Below, in pieces: positions 28,749-36,821 of a stretch of 64,000 bases of DNA. The stretch comes from Marinobacter sp. Its GTDB lineage: Bacteria > Pseudomonadota > Gammaproteobacteria > Pseudomonadales > Oleiphilaceae. Under the pieces are notes generated by a model that saw only the letters and a program-made list of their open reading frames with translations, had not been told where the DNA came from and ran no database searches. The stretch spans positions 121,184-185,183 of the forward strand of contig JACIZI010000003.1 in NCBI GenBank assembly GCA_014359475.1. The letters are read 5' to 3'. Within the stretch, counting starts at the first letter, position 1, and every line of letters starts with the position of its first letter. Both the position numbers and the translations under genes were made by a program.

Positions 28749-29195
28749 ATGCCAATCTGGGTTGACGCTGATGCCTGCCCTGTACCCATCCGGGAAATTC
28801 TCTGCCGGGCAGCCGTCCGCTGGCAGGTAATCACCACGTTTATCGCCAATCACGCCATCAACCTGCCCCCCAGCCCGTTCATCAAACGGCGGCAGGTGCC
28901 CCAAGGCTTTGACGTGGCCGACAACGAAATTATGGACCAGATGCAACCCGGGGATCTGGTGATCACCCAAGACATCCCGTTGGCTGCAGAAGCCATCGAA
29001 AAAGGCGCAGAGGTATTCAATCCCCGTGGTCAGGCGTTTACCAAGGAGAACATCCGCCAACGACTGGCGATGCGGAACTTTATGGAGGAAATGCGCAACG
29101 CCGGTCAGGCCACCGGCGGCCCGGCTCCGTTCAGCCAGACGGACCGTAAAGGATTTGCGGATAAACTGGACCAGTGGCTGCAAAAAAACCGGTAA
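28749..29195 (+). CDS. YaiI/YqxD family protein (DUF188)
   Basis: 148 residues, normal length. PIN-like nuclease fold with IWVDADACPVPIREIL near 3-18, an acidic site at Asp6/Asp8, DNEIMDQMQPGDLVITQDIP near 57 and NPRGQAFTKENIRQRLAMRN. No nuclease activity has been firmly assigned to the family. A single gene with its own upstream space. Confidence 0.93.
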   Translation: MPIWVDADACPVPIREILCRAAVRWQVITTFIANHAINLPPSPFIKRRQVPQGFDVADNEIMDQMQPGDLVITQDIPLAAEAIEKGAEVFNPRGQAFTKENIRQRLAMRNFMEEMRNAGQATGGPAPFSQTDRKGFADKLDQWLQKNR

Positions 29196-29312
29196 CAGCG
29201 GCGGGATATAATCATTCCGCCCGCCGGCTGAACAAGCCTTGTCGCCCCTTGCCTGACTGCCGCATACTGAGCCGATAAAGGCCAGCCAAACTGAGCAAGG
29301 ATCGTTTCCAAT

Positions 29313-30116
29313 ATGACTTCCCTGAACGCTTCCGCCTCCACCGATACCGGTTACGAAAGCGACCGCCAACTGGCGGAATACGCCGAATTCCATTTCGGGG
29401 ACATGGTTTACGGAGTCCCCAACTTCCCCAAAGCGCTCGCCGAGCTTGCGTTTGCACACATGCAGGATCGTCCCCGACGCAGGGCTCTCGATCTGGGCTG
29501 CGCAGTAGGGCGGGCGAGTTTTGAGCTGGCCCGGCAGTTCGATTCAGTCGACGGGGTCGACTTTTCCCACAACTTTATCCGCATGGCCACCAGCATGGTG
29601 GACACCGGTGCCGTGCACTATGCCAGAGTCGAGGAAGGCGATCTGGTCAGCGATCATACCCGCACCCTGGAATCCCTGGGCCTGTCTGATAGTGCCCGCA
29701 AGGTGGGCTTCTATCAGGGTGATGCCTGCAACCTGGACACAAGATTCTCCGACTACGATCTGGTGCTGGCCGCCAACCTGATCGACCGACTCTACCGCCC
29801 TCGCCTCTTCCTGGACAGCATACCCGCCCGCATCCGCGAAGGCGGGCTATTGATCATCGCCTCCCCTTATACCTGGATGGAAGAGCACACCCCGAAAGAG
29901 GAATGGATTGGCGGCTACTGGAAAGACGGCAGAAGATACACCACGCTGGACGGCCTGCAAAACCATCTGGGCGGGCACTTCAGGCTGATCGACCCGCCCC
30001 GGAAAGTGCCGTTTGTTATCCGGGAAACTCAACACAAATGCCAGCACAGCCTGTCGGAGGTCACGGTATGGGAACGCCTGCCCGGCCCTGAAACCGACGG
30101 GCAGCCTGCAGAATAA
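29313..30116 (+). CDS. putative 4-mercaptohistidine N1-methyltransferase (OvoA C-terminal type)
   Basis: 267 residues. SAM fold with RALDLGCAVGRASFELAR near 49 and VDGVDFSHNFIRMATSM near 70. The rest follows the methyltransferase domain that forms the C-terminus of the ovothiol enzyme OvoA: DLVLAANLIDRLYRPRLFLD, ASPYTWMEEHTPKEEWIGG near 188, and RETQHKCQHSLSEVTVWER at the end. It would methylate the imidazole nitrogen of 5-thiohistidine to ovothiol A. The sulfoxide synthase half of OvoA is absent here and from the whole window. It lies 26 bases before mtfA. Confidence 0.82.
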   Translation: MTSLNASASTDTGYESDRQLAEYAEFHFGDMVYGVPNFPKALAELAFAHMQDRPRRRALDLGCAVGRASFELARQFDSVDGVDFSHNFIRMATSMVDTGAVHYARVEEGDLVSDHTRTLESLGLSDSARKVGFYQGDACNLDTRFSDYDLVLAANLIDRLYRPRLFLDSIPARIREGGLLIIASPYTWMEEHTPKEEWIGGYWKDGRRYTTLDGLQNHLGGHFRLIDPPRKVPFVIRETQHKCQHSLSEVTVWERLPGPETDGQPAE

Positions 30117-30142
30117 CCCAACACGTCACCAGGAACCCTCAC

Positions 30143-30955
30143 ATGCTGCTCTACGGCCTTGGCGCCATCGCGGTCATCGCATTCACATTCTTCTACCTGT
30201 TCTTCTACCGCAACTGGCGCAGGCAACGGCACCTGGAGCAGCCCTTTCCGGACCGTTGGCGTAGCGTATTGCAATCCATGGTACCGCTTTACCGGCGCCT
30301 GCCAGCGTCACTGGCCCGGCAACTGGAACAGCATATCCAGCTTTTTCTGGCGGAAAAGGATTTCTACGGTTGCGATGGGTTTGATGTCACTGAACGTGTC
30401 CGTGTGGCCATTGCGGGACATGCCTGCCTGCTGATTATGGCGCGCCGCTACTCGGATTATGACGAAGTGCAGAGCATTCTCGTTTATCCCGATGCCTACC
30501 ATGTACGAAGCGTGGCGAGTGACGGGCTGGTGGTCAGTGAACGCAGCCAGATCCGTGCAGGCGAGGCATCCAGTCGGGGCCAGGTTGTACTCGCCTGGGC
30601 AGAATGCGAAAACGCCATCCGGGAACCGGATGAAGCACACAATGTCATCCTGCACGAATTTGCCCACCAACTGGATTACCTGGATGGCACCGCAGATGGT
30701 GCGCCTCCTTTGAGCGGTGAACAGACACGGCACTGGCAGAGCACGATGACCCGCGCCTATGAAAATCTGAGGCATTCCCTGCACCACCGCCATCCATGGC
30801 TGGATCCCTACGGTGCCACCGAGCCCGCGGAGTTCTTCGCGGTGCTTACCGAGGCTTTTTTCCAACAGCCTTCCCACCTGAGAACCGAACAACCCGGGGT
30901 GTATCAGGCCCTGTGTGATTTTTACCGGGTGGACCCGCAATCCTTCCACGGTTGA
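30143..30955 (+). CDS. mtfA: MtfA-like zinc peptidase (M90 family)
   Basis: 270 residues. One N-terminal transmembrane helix (about 4-24) distinguishes it from the soluble E. coli MtfA. The zinc site is HEFAH (NVILHEFAHQLDYLDG near 170) with the downstream Glu in EPAEFFAVLTEAFFQ near 230. In E. coli MtfA binds the repressor Mlc and has aminopeptidase activity; whether a membrane-anchored form does so is unknown. Confidence 0.9.
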   Translation: MLLYGLGAIAVIAFTFFYLFFYRNWRRQRHLEQPFPDRWRSVLQSMVPLYRRLPASLARQLEQHIQLFLAEKDFYGCDGFDVTERVRVAIAGHACLLIMARRYSDYDEVQSILVYPDAYHVRSVASDGLVVSERSQIRAGEASSRGQVVLAWAECENAIREPDEAHNVILHEFAHQLDYLDGTADGAPPLSGEQTRHWQSTMTRAYENLRHSLHHRHPWLDPYGATEPAEFFAVLTEAFFQQPSHLRTEQPGVYQALCDFYRVDPQSFHG

Positions 30956-30984
30956 AAGCCCGATTGCCCATGCCGTCTCCTGAA

Positions 30985-31278
30985 TCAGGAATCCCAGTTG
31001 CTACCGGGTATACGACGGATATGAATATGGCTTATCAAGCGGATGGTCGGGCGTATCAGAAACTGGAAACTGCCGATAATGAACAACCAGATCGCTGCGG
31101 TCTCATACTCGGGAAACAGGAACAGAATACTCCCGAGGAGAAACCAGATGGCAATGAGGAAGTCGTTGGCAATGCTTATAACCTCATAACGACGGCGGAT
31201 GATGAGTTCTTCTGGGCCAAGCTTCAGGGTAATCGGTCCATCCAATGATTCCCTGTTCATCGTCTTATTGGAATCCAT
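30985..31278 (-). CDS. YrhK domain protein
   Basis: 97 residues from the ATG at 31278 (a TTG 12 bases upstream is possible). RRRYEVISIANDFLIAIWFL and GSILFLFPEYETAAIWLFII match the YrhK domain: two transmembrane helices in a short hairpin. Small inner-membrane protein of unknown function. No clear Shine-Dalgarno. Convergent with mtfA. Confidence 0.8.
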   Translation of the reverse strand: MDSNKTMNRESLDGPITLKLGPEELIIRRRYEVISIANDFLIAIWFLLGSILFLFPEYETAAIWLFIIGSFQFLIRPTIRLISHIHIRRIPGSNWDS

Positions 31279-31424
31279 AATATGCAGCAATTACGGGGCG
31301 GGCCAGGCCTGCCCCTCTCCTGATTTTAAATTGATTCTGCGCTCTGGCGAGCTACTTCATACCCGGTTACTTTGCCGGACTTTCTGGGTGGCCCTATAGA
31401 GCCACCGCAGCCTCGGGTTACCCA

Positions 31425-31880
31425 TCAAAGAATCAGTGAAAGTCCGCCGGTGACGGCCGCAAACAGGATCGACAACCAGATCAGGGTCTTCCACGGAAAG
31501 GGTGACGACGGCGGTTCCTCCGCCAGCTCTTTCTCCAGGTAATTCCTTAACAACCGTGCATTGCGGATATTTGCCTTGTAAATGGCATCAAACGCATCCC
31601 CCACAACCGGCAACAGACCACCCAGGAAGTCGATTCCCATATTGTGCAGTATCTTCACCTTTACCTCGCGGCTCGCCCCGGCCCGCTGGGCCTCCAGCAA
31701 CACGTAGCCAGACAGCAGCAGACCGGCCATGTCGCCTACCACCGGTATCAGACCGATAATCGGCTCCGCACCAATCCGGAACCGTGTAAACGGGATGCGG
31801 ATACTGCTGTCGGTAAAACGGCTGAAGGTGTCCAGCCGTTTCAGAATGGCGCGCTGCCTGGTTTCTATCGGTTCTGGCAT
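31425..31880 (-). CDS. DUF4112 domain-containing protein
   Basis: 151 residues. The DUF4112 core is RIGAEPIIGLIPVVGDMAGL near 35-54 and a repeat of the same idea, GGLLPVVGDAFDAIYKANIRN near 92. One C-terminal transmembrane helix (about 130-150). Function unknown. Divergent from the DUF1328 gene, with two palindromes in the shared upstream space. Confidence 0.88.
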   Translation of the reverse strand: MPEPIETRQRAILKRLDTFSRFTDSSIRIPFTRFRIGAEPIIGLIPVVGDMAGLLLSGYVLLEAQRAGASREVKVKILHNMGIDFLGGLLPVVGDAFDAIYKANIRNARLLRNYLEKELAEEPPSSPFPWKTLIWLSILFAAVTGGLSLIL

Positions 31881-31956
31881 CTACTGCCCCCCCTGAAAAG
31901 ATGCGGGCATCCTGTTAGTCCCATAATGGTACCCACATGAATCCGTGGTTACTATT

Positions 31957-31988
31957 GTTTCAGAAACGACTATTTGGTTTGCGCAAAC
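31957..31988. promoter_or_regulatory. paired palindromes between divergent genes
   Basis: GTTTCAGAAAC (31957-31967) and the perfect palindrome GTTTGCGCAAAC (31977-31988) lie 20 bases apart, start to start, about two helical turns. They sit between the divergent DUF4112 and DUF1328 genes and look like two half-related operators for one regulator. No regulator lies next to them. Confidence 0.4.
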
Positions 31989-32038
31989 AATAACCGCATG
32001 CCATTGTGAACGGACCACTCTGAAAGGGAGGACAGGAA

Positions 32039-32215
32039 ATGCTCTATTGGGCCATTGTTTGTCTGGTCATCGCAATCATCGCCGGCATCCTCGGTTTTGG
32101 CGGCATTGCGGGAACAGCCGCCGGATTCGCTAAAATACTGTTTTTCATCTTCCTGGTGCTGCTGGTGGTTTCACTGGTGATTAATGTACTCAGAGGTAAA
32201 GGGCCGAAGGTCTAG
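32039..32215 (+). CDS. DUF1328 small membrane protein (58 aa)
   Basis: 58 residues: [19 protein letters not shown], then [18 protein letters not shown] and a second hydrophobic segment ending [13 protein letters not shown]. This is the two-helix DUF1328 (YtjA) family of inner-membrane proteins, often stress-induced. A strong GGGAGGACAGG lies upstream of the ATG. The TAG stop at 32213-32215 is the first part of the palindromic repeat copy that follows. Confidence 0.92.
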   Translation: MLYWAIVCLVIAIIAGILGFGGIAGTAAGFAKILFFIFLVLLVVSLVINVLRGKGPKV

Positions 32216-32307
32216 CCTGTCGGACTTACCGCCAATCTGCTGCGCCGGTGGAAAAATGGCTCATATTTCCCTCCTTGCTCGCGACGATTGCTAAAGTCCT
32301 ACAGGCT
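32213..32307. repeat. palindromic repeat, copy A (internally deleted)
   Basis: The arms AGCCTGTCGGACTTA (from 32214) and its near-complement TAAAGTCCTACAGGCT (to 32307) enclose sequence that matches the reverse complement of copy B (62193-62362). Relative to copy B, 64 bases are missing between two TTTCCC direct repeats, one of which remains. Copy A forms the entire space between the convergent DUF1328 and chemoreceptor genes and contains or supplies the stop codons of both. Confidence 0.85.
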
Positions 32308-34464
32308 ACTGGTGTCCCGTTTGGTTAATTCGCTGACCTGGAACTGGCCGGTCAGGTATTCCAGTTTAGTCGCCGAGGCGTGGGTCATCTCCGAACTGCT
32401 TGCAAGGCCGGCTATCACGTTAGTCATAAAGCCCACACTCTCGGCGACACCGCTGGTTTGTTTACTCTGGACTGCATTGGTCTCGGCAATACCGGAGATG
32501 GCTCTGAACAGCTTGTCGACCATATGATGGAGTTCGACATTGTCGTCCGATGCCGCCCGGACCTGAGCCAGACGCGCCTCCATTTCCGACATCCCCTCTT
32601 CCATGGTCGTCACCGCTCTCTGAGTCTCTTCCCTGACCCGGTGCAACCGTTCATCAATCTCTTTCGTTGCCTGCGCTGTTCGACTCGCCAATTGCCGTAC
32701 TTCATCGGCCACCACCGCGAATCCGCGGCCGGCGTCACCAGCCCGCGCGGCCTCAATGGCTGCGTTAAGGGCCAGCAGGTTGGTCTGATCCGCCACCCCG
32801 TTGATCATCTCTGCGGCTTTACCAATCTCCTCGGTCCGATCATTCGCTGCCCGGATGCCCTCCGCTGAGCGTCCGATAACATCACGGATGCTCTGGGTTT
32901 CCTGATTGACCCGTGCGAACTGCTCCCGAGCCCGATTAACCATCTCTTCCATGCTTATGCGCATCTCCTGCGCGGTGGTGGAGGCGTTACCGATCTCTTT
33001 TTGTTGCAGTTCTGCTCCCTCGAGCATCTGTTCGATATCACTGATCACTCGACGAATCCGCTCATCTGCCTGTCGGTTGTGCTCTACAAGGTGTTCGCTC
33101 GCCGAGCGCGACTCCCCTGCCAGACCAATAACCTGTCCCACCATTCCGTCCAGTGTGTCCAGAAAACTGTTCATCCAGCGCGCCAGGTCACCAGTCTCAT
33201 CCCGTTGGGTTTTATTCACGTCGAGGCGCTGGCGCAGGTTGCCGCCGCCCTCCGCAATGTTCCGTATCACACCCGCCAGCGACGCCAGGCTTTCTGCCAA
33301 GGGCTTGGCGGAGCTCAAGCGAAACAGTACCAGGCCCAACAAAGCCACCACTCCATTTACCGTCGCCCCTAACCATAACGGCGCCCCACTGGCAGACACA
33401 GCCAGATTTGCCACCCAGATCAGCGCCAGCAAAACGCCGAGCCTTGCCGTCAAACGGTAACTGACCGAGCGCTTGCGATAGACTTCCTCCAGATCCCCTT
33501 CACACATCATTCCCCAACGATCAGGCGAGCCCGGCAACTGAAAAGTCACACCCTTGCCAATCACGGGGATATGGCGATAGTCGGAATAACCCGGATACTT
33601 GACATAGAGGTTCTCGCCATGAGCAATGGTCTCACGTACGCCGGGATGCAACTGCCCCGTTGCAGGATCGGTAAAACGTATTTCAAATTCGGTATGCTCA
33701 CGGATACGCACTGTACCAAAACCGGTTCGAATACCCTCTTTGAGATTATCACCGTGACTGAAGGTCGCATCCTCAAAACGGGACCGGGAAAGCGCGACCC
33801 CGGTGCGTATTGCCGGATCGAAACGGCTGTCGATCATGAAAAGATAGTTATCCCCGGATTCCTCGAAAATATGTCCGGCCTCGCGCTGGATCAGGTCGCT
33901 CATGACATCGTTGGGGACCCGGGCACAGACAGCAGCGGGCCGGCCGTTCGCCAGGGTAACCGGCTGATAGAACATCAACGTCACATCATCGTGAAACTTC
34001 GAGGTAGTGGCACCGAGCTTCAAGGTAACCGGGTCGCTGTACGGCCCATGGAGAAAGCGCTCTTTCAATCCGCGCTGGACGGCCCCCGGCATCAGGTCAG
34101 CCATCCCAGGCCGTCCAGGCACTGTCGACATAATGACATTACCCTCAACACCGATCACAAACAGCTCCGAGATTTCCCGAAGGCGGGCCATGGCGGAGGC
34201 CAGTACTTCCCCGATGGCGGACTCCTCCACTCCATCAAGCCTTGTGGCTATACCATCAAGAAATGCCCACTTGGCATTGGCCCAGGCAAGCAGCGCCTCT
34301 CGACGTGTTTTTGCGATACTTTCGAAGATTTCTTCATTAGTGGCGTACTGCTGTCGATTCAAAAAACACGACCAGCTCATTCTTAACTTGCCCATGGCGC
34401 CAAACCAGGGAAGCCAACGCCGTTCAGCGGCAGAAAGGTTCATGGAATCACTGCGTAGAGTCAT
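32299..34464 (-). CDS. methyl-accepting chemotaxis protein with N-terminal Cache-like sensor
   Basis: 721 residues. Residues 1-330 hold a Cache-like sensor ([49 protein letters not shown]), two adjacent transmembrane helices follow (about 340-385), then a HAMP-like linker and the signalling domain with the hairpin tip [20 protein letters not shown] then [20 protein letters not shown] near 560. No transmembrane helix precedes the sensor, so the sensor appears cytoplasmic, unlike classical receptors. No CheB/CheR-binding pentapeptide is seen at the C-terminus. GAGGA precedes the ATG. The last codons (SSL and stop) lie in repeat copy A. Confidence 0.9.
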   Translation of the reverse strand: MTLRSDSMNLSAAERRWLPWFGAMGKLRMSWSCFLNRQQYATNEEIFESIAKTRREALLAWANAKWAFLDGIATRLDGVEESAIGEVLASAMARLREISELFVIGVEGNVIMSTVPGRPGMADLMPGAVQRGLKERFLHGPYSDPVTLKLGATTSKFHDDVTLMFYQPVTLANGRPAAVCARVPNDVMSDLIQREAGHIFEESGDNYLFMIDSRFDPAIRTGVALSRSRFEDATFSHGDNLKEGIRTGFGTVRIREHTEFEIRFTDPATGQLHPGVRETIAHGENLYVKYPGYSDYRHIPVIGKGVTFQLPGSPDRWGMMCEGDLEEVYRKRSVSYRLTARLGVLLALIWVANLAVSASGAPLWLGATVNGVVALLGLVLFRLSSAKPLAESLASLAGVIRNIAEGGGNLRQRLDVNKTQRDETGDLARWMNSFLDTLDGMVGQVIGLAGESRSASEHLVEHNRQADERIRRVISDIEQMLEGAELQQKEIGNASTTAQEMRISMEEMVNRAREQFARVNQETQSIRDVIGRSAEGIRAANDRTEEIGKAAEMINGVADQTNLLALNAAIEAARAGDAGRGFAVVADEVRQLASRTAQATKEIDERLHRVREETQRAVTTMEEGMSEMEARLAQVRAASDDNVELHHMVDKLFRAISGIAETNAVQSKQTSGVAESVGFMTNVIAGLASSSEMTHASATKLEYLTGQFQVSELTKRDTSSL

Positions 34465-34681
34465 AGAGCGCTATCCTCAAACGGGTACATCACGCCTGCA
34501 CCGCCACAATTCAGTGCAGACGAACCTGATTTCAAGAGGAAGCTAAGCAAGGACCGGGCCCGAAACCGGAATCTTTGTAAAATAAGGCCAGAGGCGGCAT
34601 GGGAGGGCCTCCGCACCAAGCTTTGGCGCACCGTCTAAGCGCATTTAGACATGGTCGCGCTATGATGGTGCACGCCACCCT

Positions 34682-35020
34682 TCAACCAAACCACCGATTC
34701 AGGGTCAGCCTCGCCTTCTGTGCATGTTCTTCTTTAATATGGGCACCTACCGTTGCGACTGCAGCCACCAGAATACCCAGATCATCGGTATAGCCGGCAA
34801 ATGGCATGAAGTCCGGAACCGCATCCAACGGCAGGATAAAGTAGCCAAGCGCTGCGTATATCGTCGTCCTGGCCCAGGCCGGCGTGTCAGAATCCCCGGA
34901 CGCGTAATACAACTTCAGCGCCGGCGCCAGAACGCTGGTTCCCGCTTTATGACCATATTTTCTCACCTTCTTCCAGAAACTCGTTTCTGAATACTGATCC
35001 TCATAGGTCTTACGATTCAT
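34682..35020 (-). CDS. YkvA family protein (DUF1232)
   Basis: 112 residues from the ATG at 35020, which has CGGAG 6 bases upstream. The DUF1232 signature YFILPLDAVPDFMPFAG followed by YTDDLGILVAA lies near 65-92 and is preceded by WKKVRKYGHKAG. A small protein that associates with the membrane through one hydrophobic helix. Function unknown. Confidence 0.88.
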   Translation of the reverse strand: MNRKTYEDQYSETSFWKKVRKYGHKAGTSVLAPALKLYYASGDSDTPAWARTTIYAALGYFILPLDAVPDFMPFAGYTDDLGILVAAVATVGAHIKEEHAQKARLTLNRWFG

Positions 35021-35059
35021 ACCGTGCTCCGCCCCCCCAAATGGCATTTAACTCGCAAT

Positions 35060-35211
35060 CATGACTACCATTGTACGCGAGCAACAAGACGAACACCCAA
35101 TGAGCGAGCACGGCGCATAACAGGTTCCGCTACCCGGGCAAAAGCCGTGTCACGCAGTTCGCTGAACAGGGTTGGGCCAAGACGCAGCCGGCAGAGCAAA
35201 AGGCCATTTGC
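35060..35211 (-). pseudogene. decayed fragment of an ABC exporter gene
   Basis: The minus-strand frame reads RLGPTLFSELRDTAFARVAE then PVMRRAR. It aligns with GSTLFSELRDAVFARVAERA then MRRAS of the intact ATM1-like exporter at 52993-54789 (residues about 85-115, first transmembrane region). Identity fades on both sides and the frame ends at a stop near 35060, with no start or ATPase domain. A fragment of a paralogous or horizontally related exporter, stranded between ykvA and the patatin gene. Confidence 0.72.
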
Positions 35212-35273
35212 GGCTTGCTCTGTTAAGCTGACCACTCTACAGCGACTTCAAACTTAGAGCAGGCACCCATGGC

Positions 35274-36173
35274 ATGAAACTCAACCCTTTTAATACCCGT
35301 ATCGGCCTGGCACTGGGAGGCGGTGCCGCCAAAGGCATCGCTCACATCGGTGTTTTAAAGGCCCTCGAAGAGGAACACATCAAGGTTCACTGTGTGTCCG
35401 GCACCAGTGTGGGGGCACTGGTTGCCAGCTACTTCGCCTTCGGTCGCCCGGCAGAGTCCATTTTGTCCATCTGCTCCGAGCTGAATCTCTCCAGGCTTAT
35501 CGACTTCACCCTGGAACGCGGAGGCCTGTTCAGTACGGATACCATTCGGGAGATGGTCCTGCGGGACTTGGGAGACTGCCGCATCGAAGATGCCGGGATT
35601 CCCCTGGCCATCTGCGCCACGGATATCGAAACCGGCGAGCAACTGATCTTCAGGGAAGGAAACCTGGCAGACGTTGTTTGCGCATCCATGGCAGTGCCCG
35701 GCCTGTTTGTGCCGGTGGAAATCGATGGCCGGATACTGGTAGACGGTGGCCTGGTCGAAAATGTCCCGATTTCGCCATTAAGGAAAATGGGGGCAGGCAT
35801 CATTGTAGCCGTCGATCTGAGCCATGTCGGCCGGTACCCTAAACCGCAAAACACGCTGGATGTAGTCGCCAACGCCATCAATATCGGCATCGACTTCAAT
35901 ACCCGCAAGCAGCTTAAAAAAGCAGACATAGCTGTGCCGCTGGACCTGAGCCGTTATAGCCTCACCAACAACTCCGGCCGTATAAACGAGCTCTATATGG
36001 AAGGCTACCATCCAATGAAGAAAAAAATCCGCAACGTGCTCTGGTACAAGCGAATGAACCTGGCGATCTACCTGTTAAAAGCAACCCTGAAATTGCTGCC
36101 GGTCAAAGTACCAGAAGCCCTGAAGGACCTGCAGCGCGCTGTATTTAATGCCCGCAGCCGAGGCCGGACATGA
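35274..36173 (+). CDS. patatin-like phospholipase (RssA/YchK type)
   Basis: 299 residues. Oxyanion loop GGGAAKGIAHIG near 15-26, nucleophile elbow GTSVGA (Ser near 46), and the catalytic Asp in VDGGLVENVPIS near 160. A cytosolic serine lipase or acyl hydrolase; the natural lipid is unknown for this subgroup. The C-terminus is basic and hydrophobic and could bind membranes. Preceded by an ABC-exporter fragment. Confidence 0.9.
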   Translation: MKLNPFNTRIGLALGGGAAKGIAHIGVLKALEEEHIKVHCVSGTSVGALVASYFAFGRPAESILSICSELNLSRLIDFTLERGGLFSTDTIREMVLRDLGDCRIEDAGIPLAICATDIETGEQLIFREGNLADVVCASMAVPGLFVPVEIDGRILVDGGLVENVPISPLRKMGAGIIVAVDLSHVGRYPKPQNTLDVVANAINIGIDFNTRKQLKKADIAVPLDLSRYSLTNNSGRINELYMEGYHPMKKKIRNVLWYKRMNLAIYLLKATLKLLPVKVPEALKDLQRAVFNARSRGRT

Positions 36174-36258
36174 TGCTTTGGCAAGGGCTGCGAGCATGGA
36201 CAACGGCAAAACCGGGACAGATTCGCTCCCCCAGTCTGCCCCGCTTATCGTGAACTCA

Positions 36259-36423
36259 TTAGTTACTTTTCAGATTAATCTGTTTGGAACCGGTAAAGGC
36301 AAATTGTCCACTTTTGCCTTTATCAACATACTCGACAGATCCGCCGGACTTCAAAAAAGCAGCAGTATGCTCCTCAATCTGGGCAGACGTTAATGCAGAC
36401 TTTTGAGGTTTCTTGCTCATCAT
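36259..36423 (-). CDS. small hypothetical protein (54 aa)
   Basis: 54 residues: MMSKKPQKSALTSAQIEEHT then AAFLKSGGSVEYVDKGKSGQ and a final FTGSKQINLKSN. GGGG lies 5 bases before a double ATG. The helix-turn pattern AAFLKSGGSVEYV recalls the C-terminal block of SutA-like small transcription factors (EFLSRGGKV in SutA), but the acidic N-terminus of SutA is missing, so only a loose resemblance can be claimed. An inverted repeat 15 bases upstream of the start may control it. Confidence 0.6.
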   Translation of the reverse strand: MMSKKPQKSALTSAQIEEHTAAFLKSGGSVEYVDKGKSGQFAFTGSKQINLKSN

Positions 36424-36437
36424 GTTTCCCCAAGGTA

Positions 36438-36461
36438 AATACTGGCCTGTTTGCCAGTATT
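36438..36461. promoter_or_regulatory. operator-like inverted repeat
   Basis: AATACTGGC (36438-36446) and GCCAGTATT (36453-36461) are perfect inverted 9-mers with a 6-base spacer. They lie just upstream of the 54-aa gene (start 36423). On the plus strand TTGCCA and TATCCG are 17 bases apart beside it, so a promoter toward egtB is also conceivable. The rest of the 391-base stretch 36424-36814 shows no convincing gene; it holds this repeat and the egtB leader hairpin. Confidence 0.4.
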
Positions 36462-36699
36462 AATGGTCTATAGTATCCGAAATCGGGAAAAATTGCTGGA
36501 AACCACCCAGACCAGGAAATACGCCGGCCCGGGACCAACCATTCATTACTCCACCGTGATGGTGATTTTCCCGGACATGACCGGTGTAAACCCAGCGTCC
36601 CCAGGGCAATCGATTTCATCATTAATACAGCCTGGATGAAGTGGGTTTCCGAAAGTATGCTATAAGGGCCTGAATTCAGTTAATTACCGAGTGGCCGTT

Positions 36700-36821
36700 C
36701 CGGGGCGGCTCACCTGCGCCGCTCCCGGCTGGAAGCCCCAAAAGGACGCATCAGGAGGCATTTTTGCCAAGGGACGCAAAAATCCGCAACAATGAGCCCG
36801 GGAGGATTACCAACATGCTGA
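36700..36821 (+). promoter_or_regulatory. structured leader and mini-ORF upstream of egtB
   Basis: A hairpin at 36700-36728 pairs CCGGG-GCGGC with GCCGC-T-CCCGG (one bulged T) around an 8-base loop. An AGGAGG follows at 36753-36758 with a TTG 5 bases later. A 9-codon ORF (MSPGGLPTC, 36792-36821) ends in a TGA that overlaps the egtB start codon, and its last sense codon is for cysteine. I do not recognise a known riboswitch class. Confidence 0.35.

Noticed and set aside
35024-35257. 77-codon plus-strand frame before the patatin gene
   Set aside because: It is the antisense reading of the ABC exporter fragment, the same frame relation that gives a false frame at 54305-54544 in the intact gene.
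36374-36622. 82-codon minus-strand frame and the plus-strand frame 36451-36639
   Set aside because: Both have low-quality composition, and the first overlaps the better-supported 54-residue gene.
36700-36763. SAH, SAM or glycine riboswitch upstream of egtB
   Set aside because: The conserved cores of these classes could not be found; only a generic hairpin is supported.
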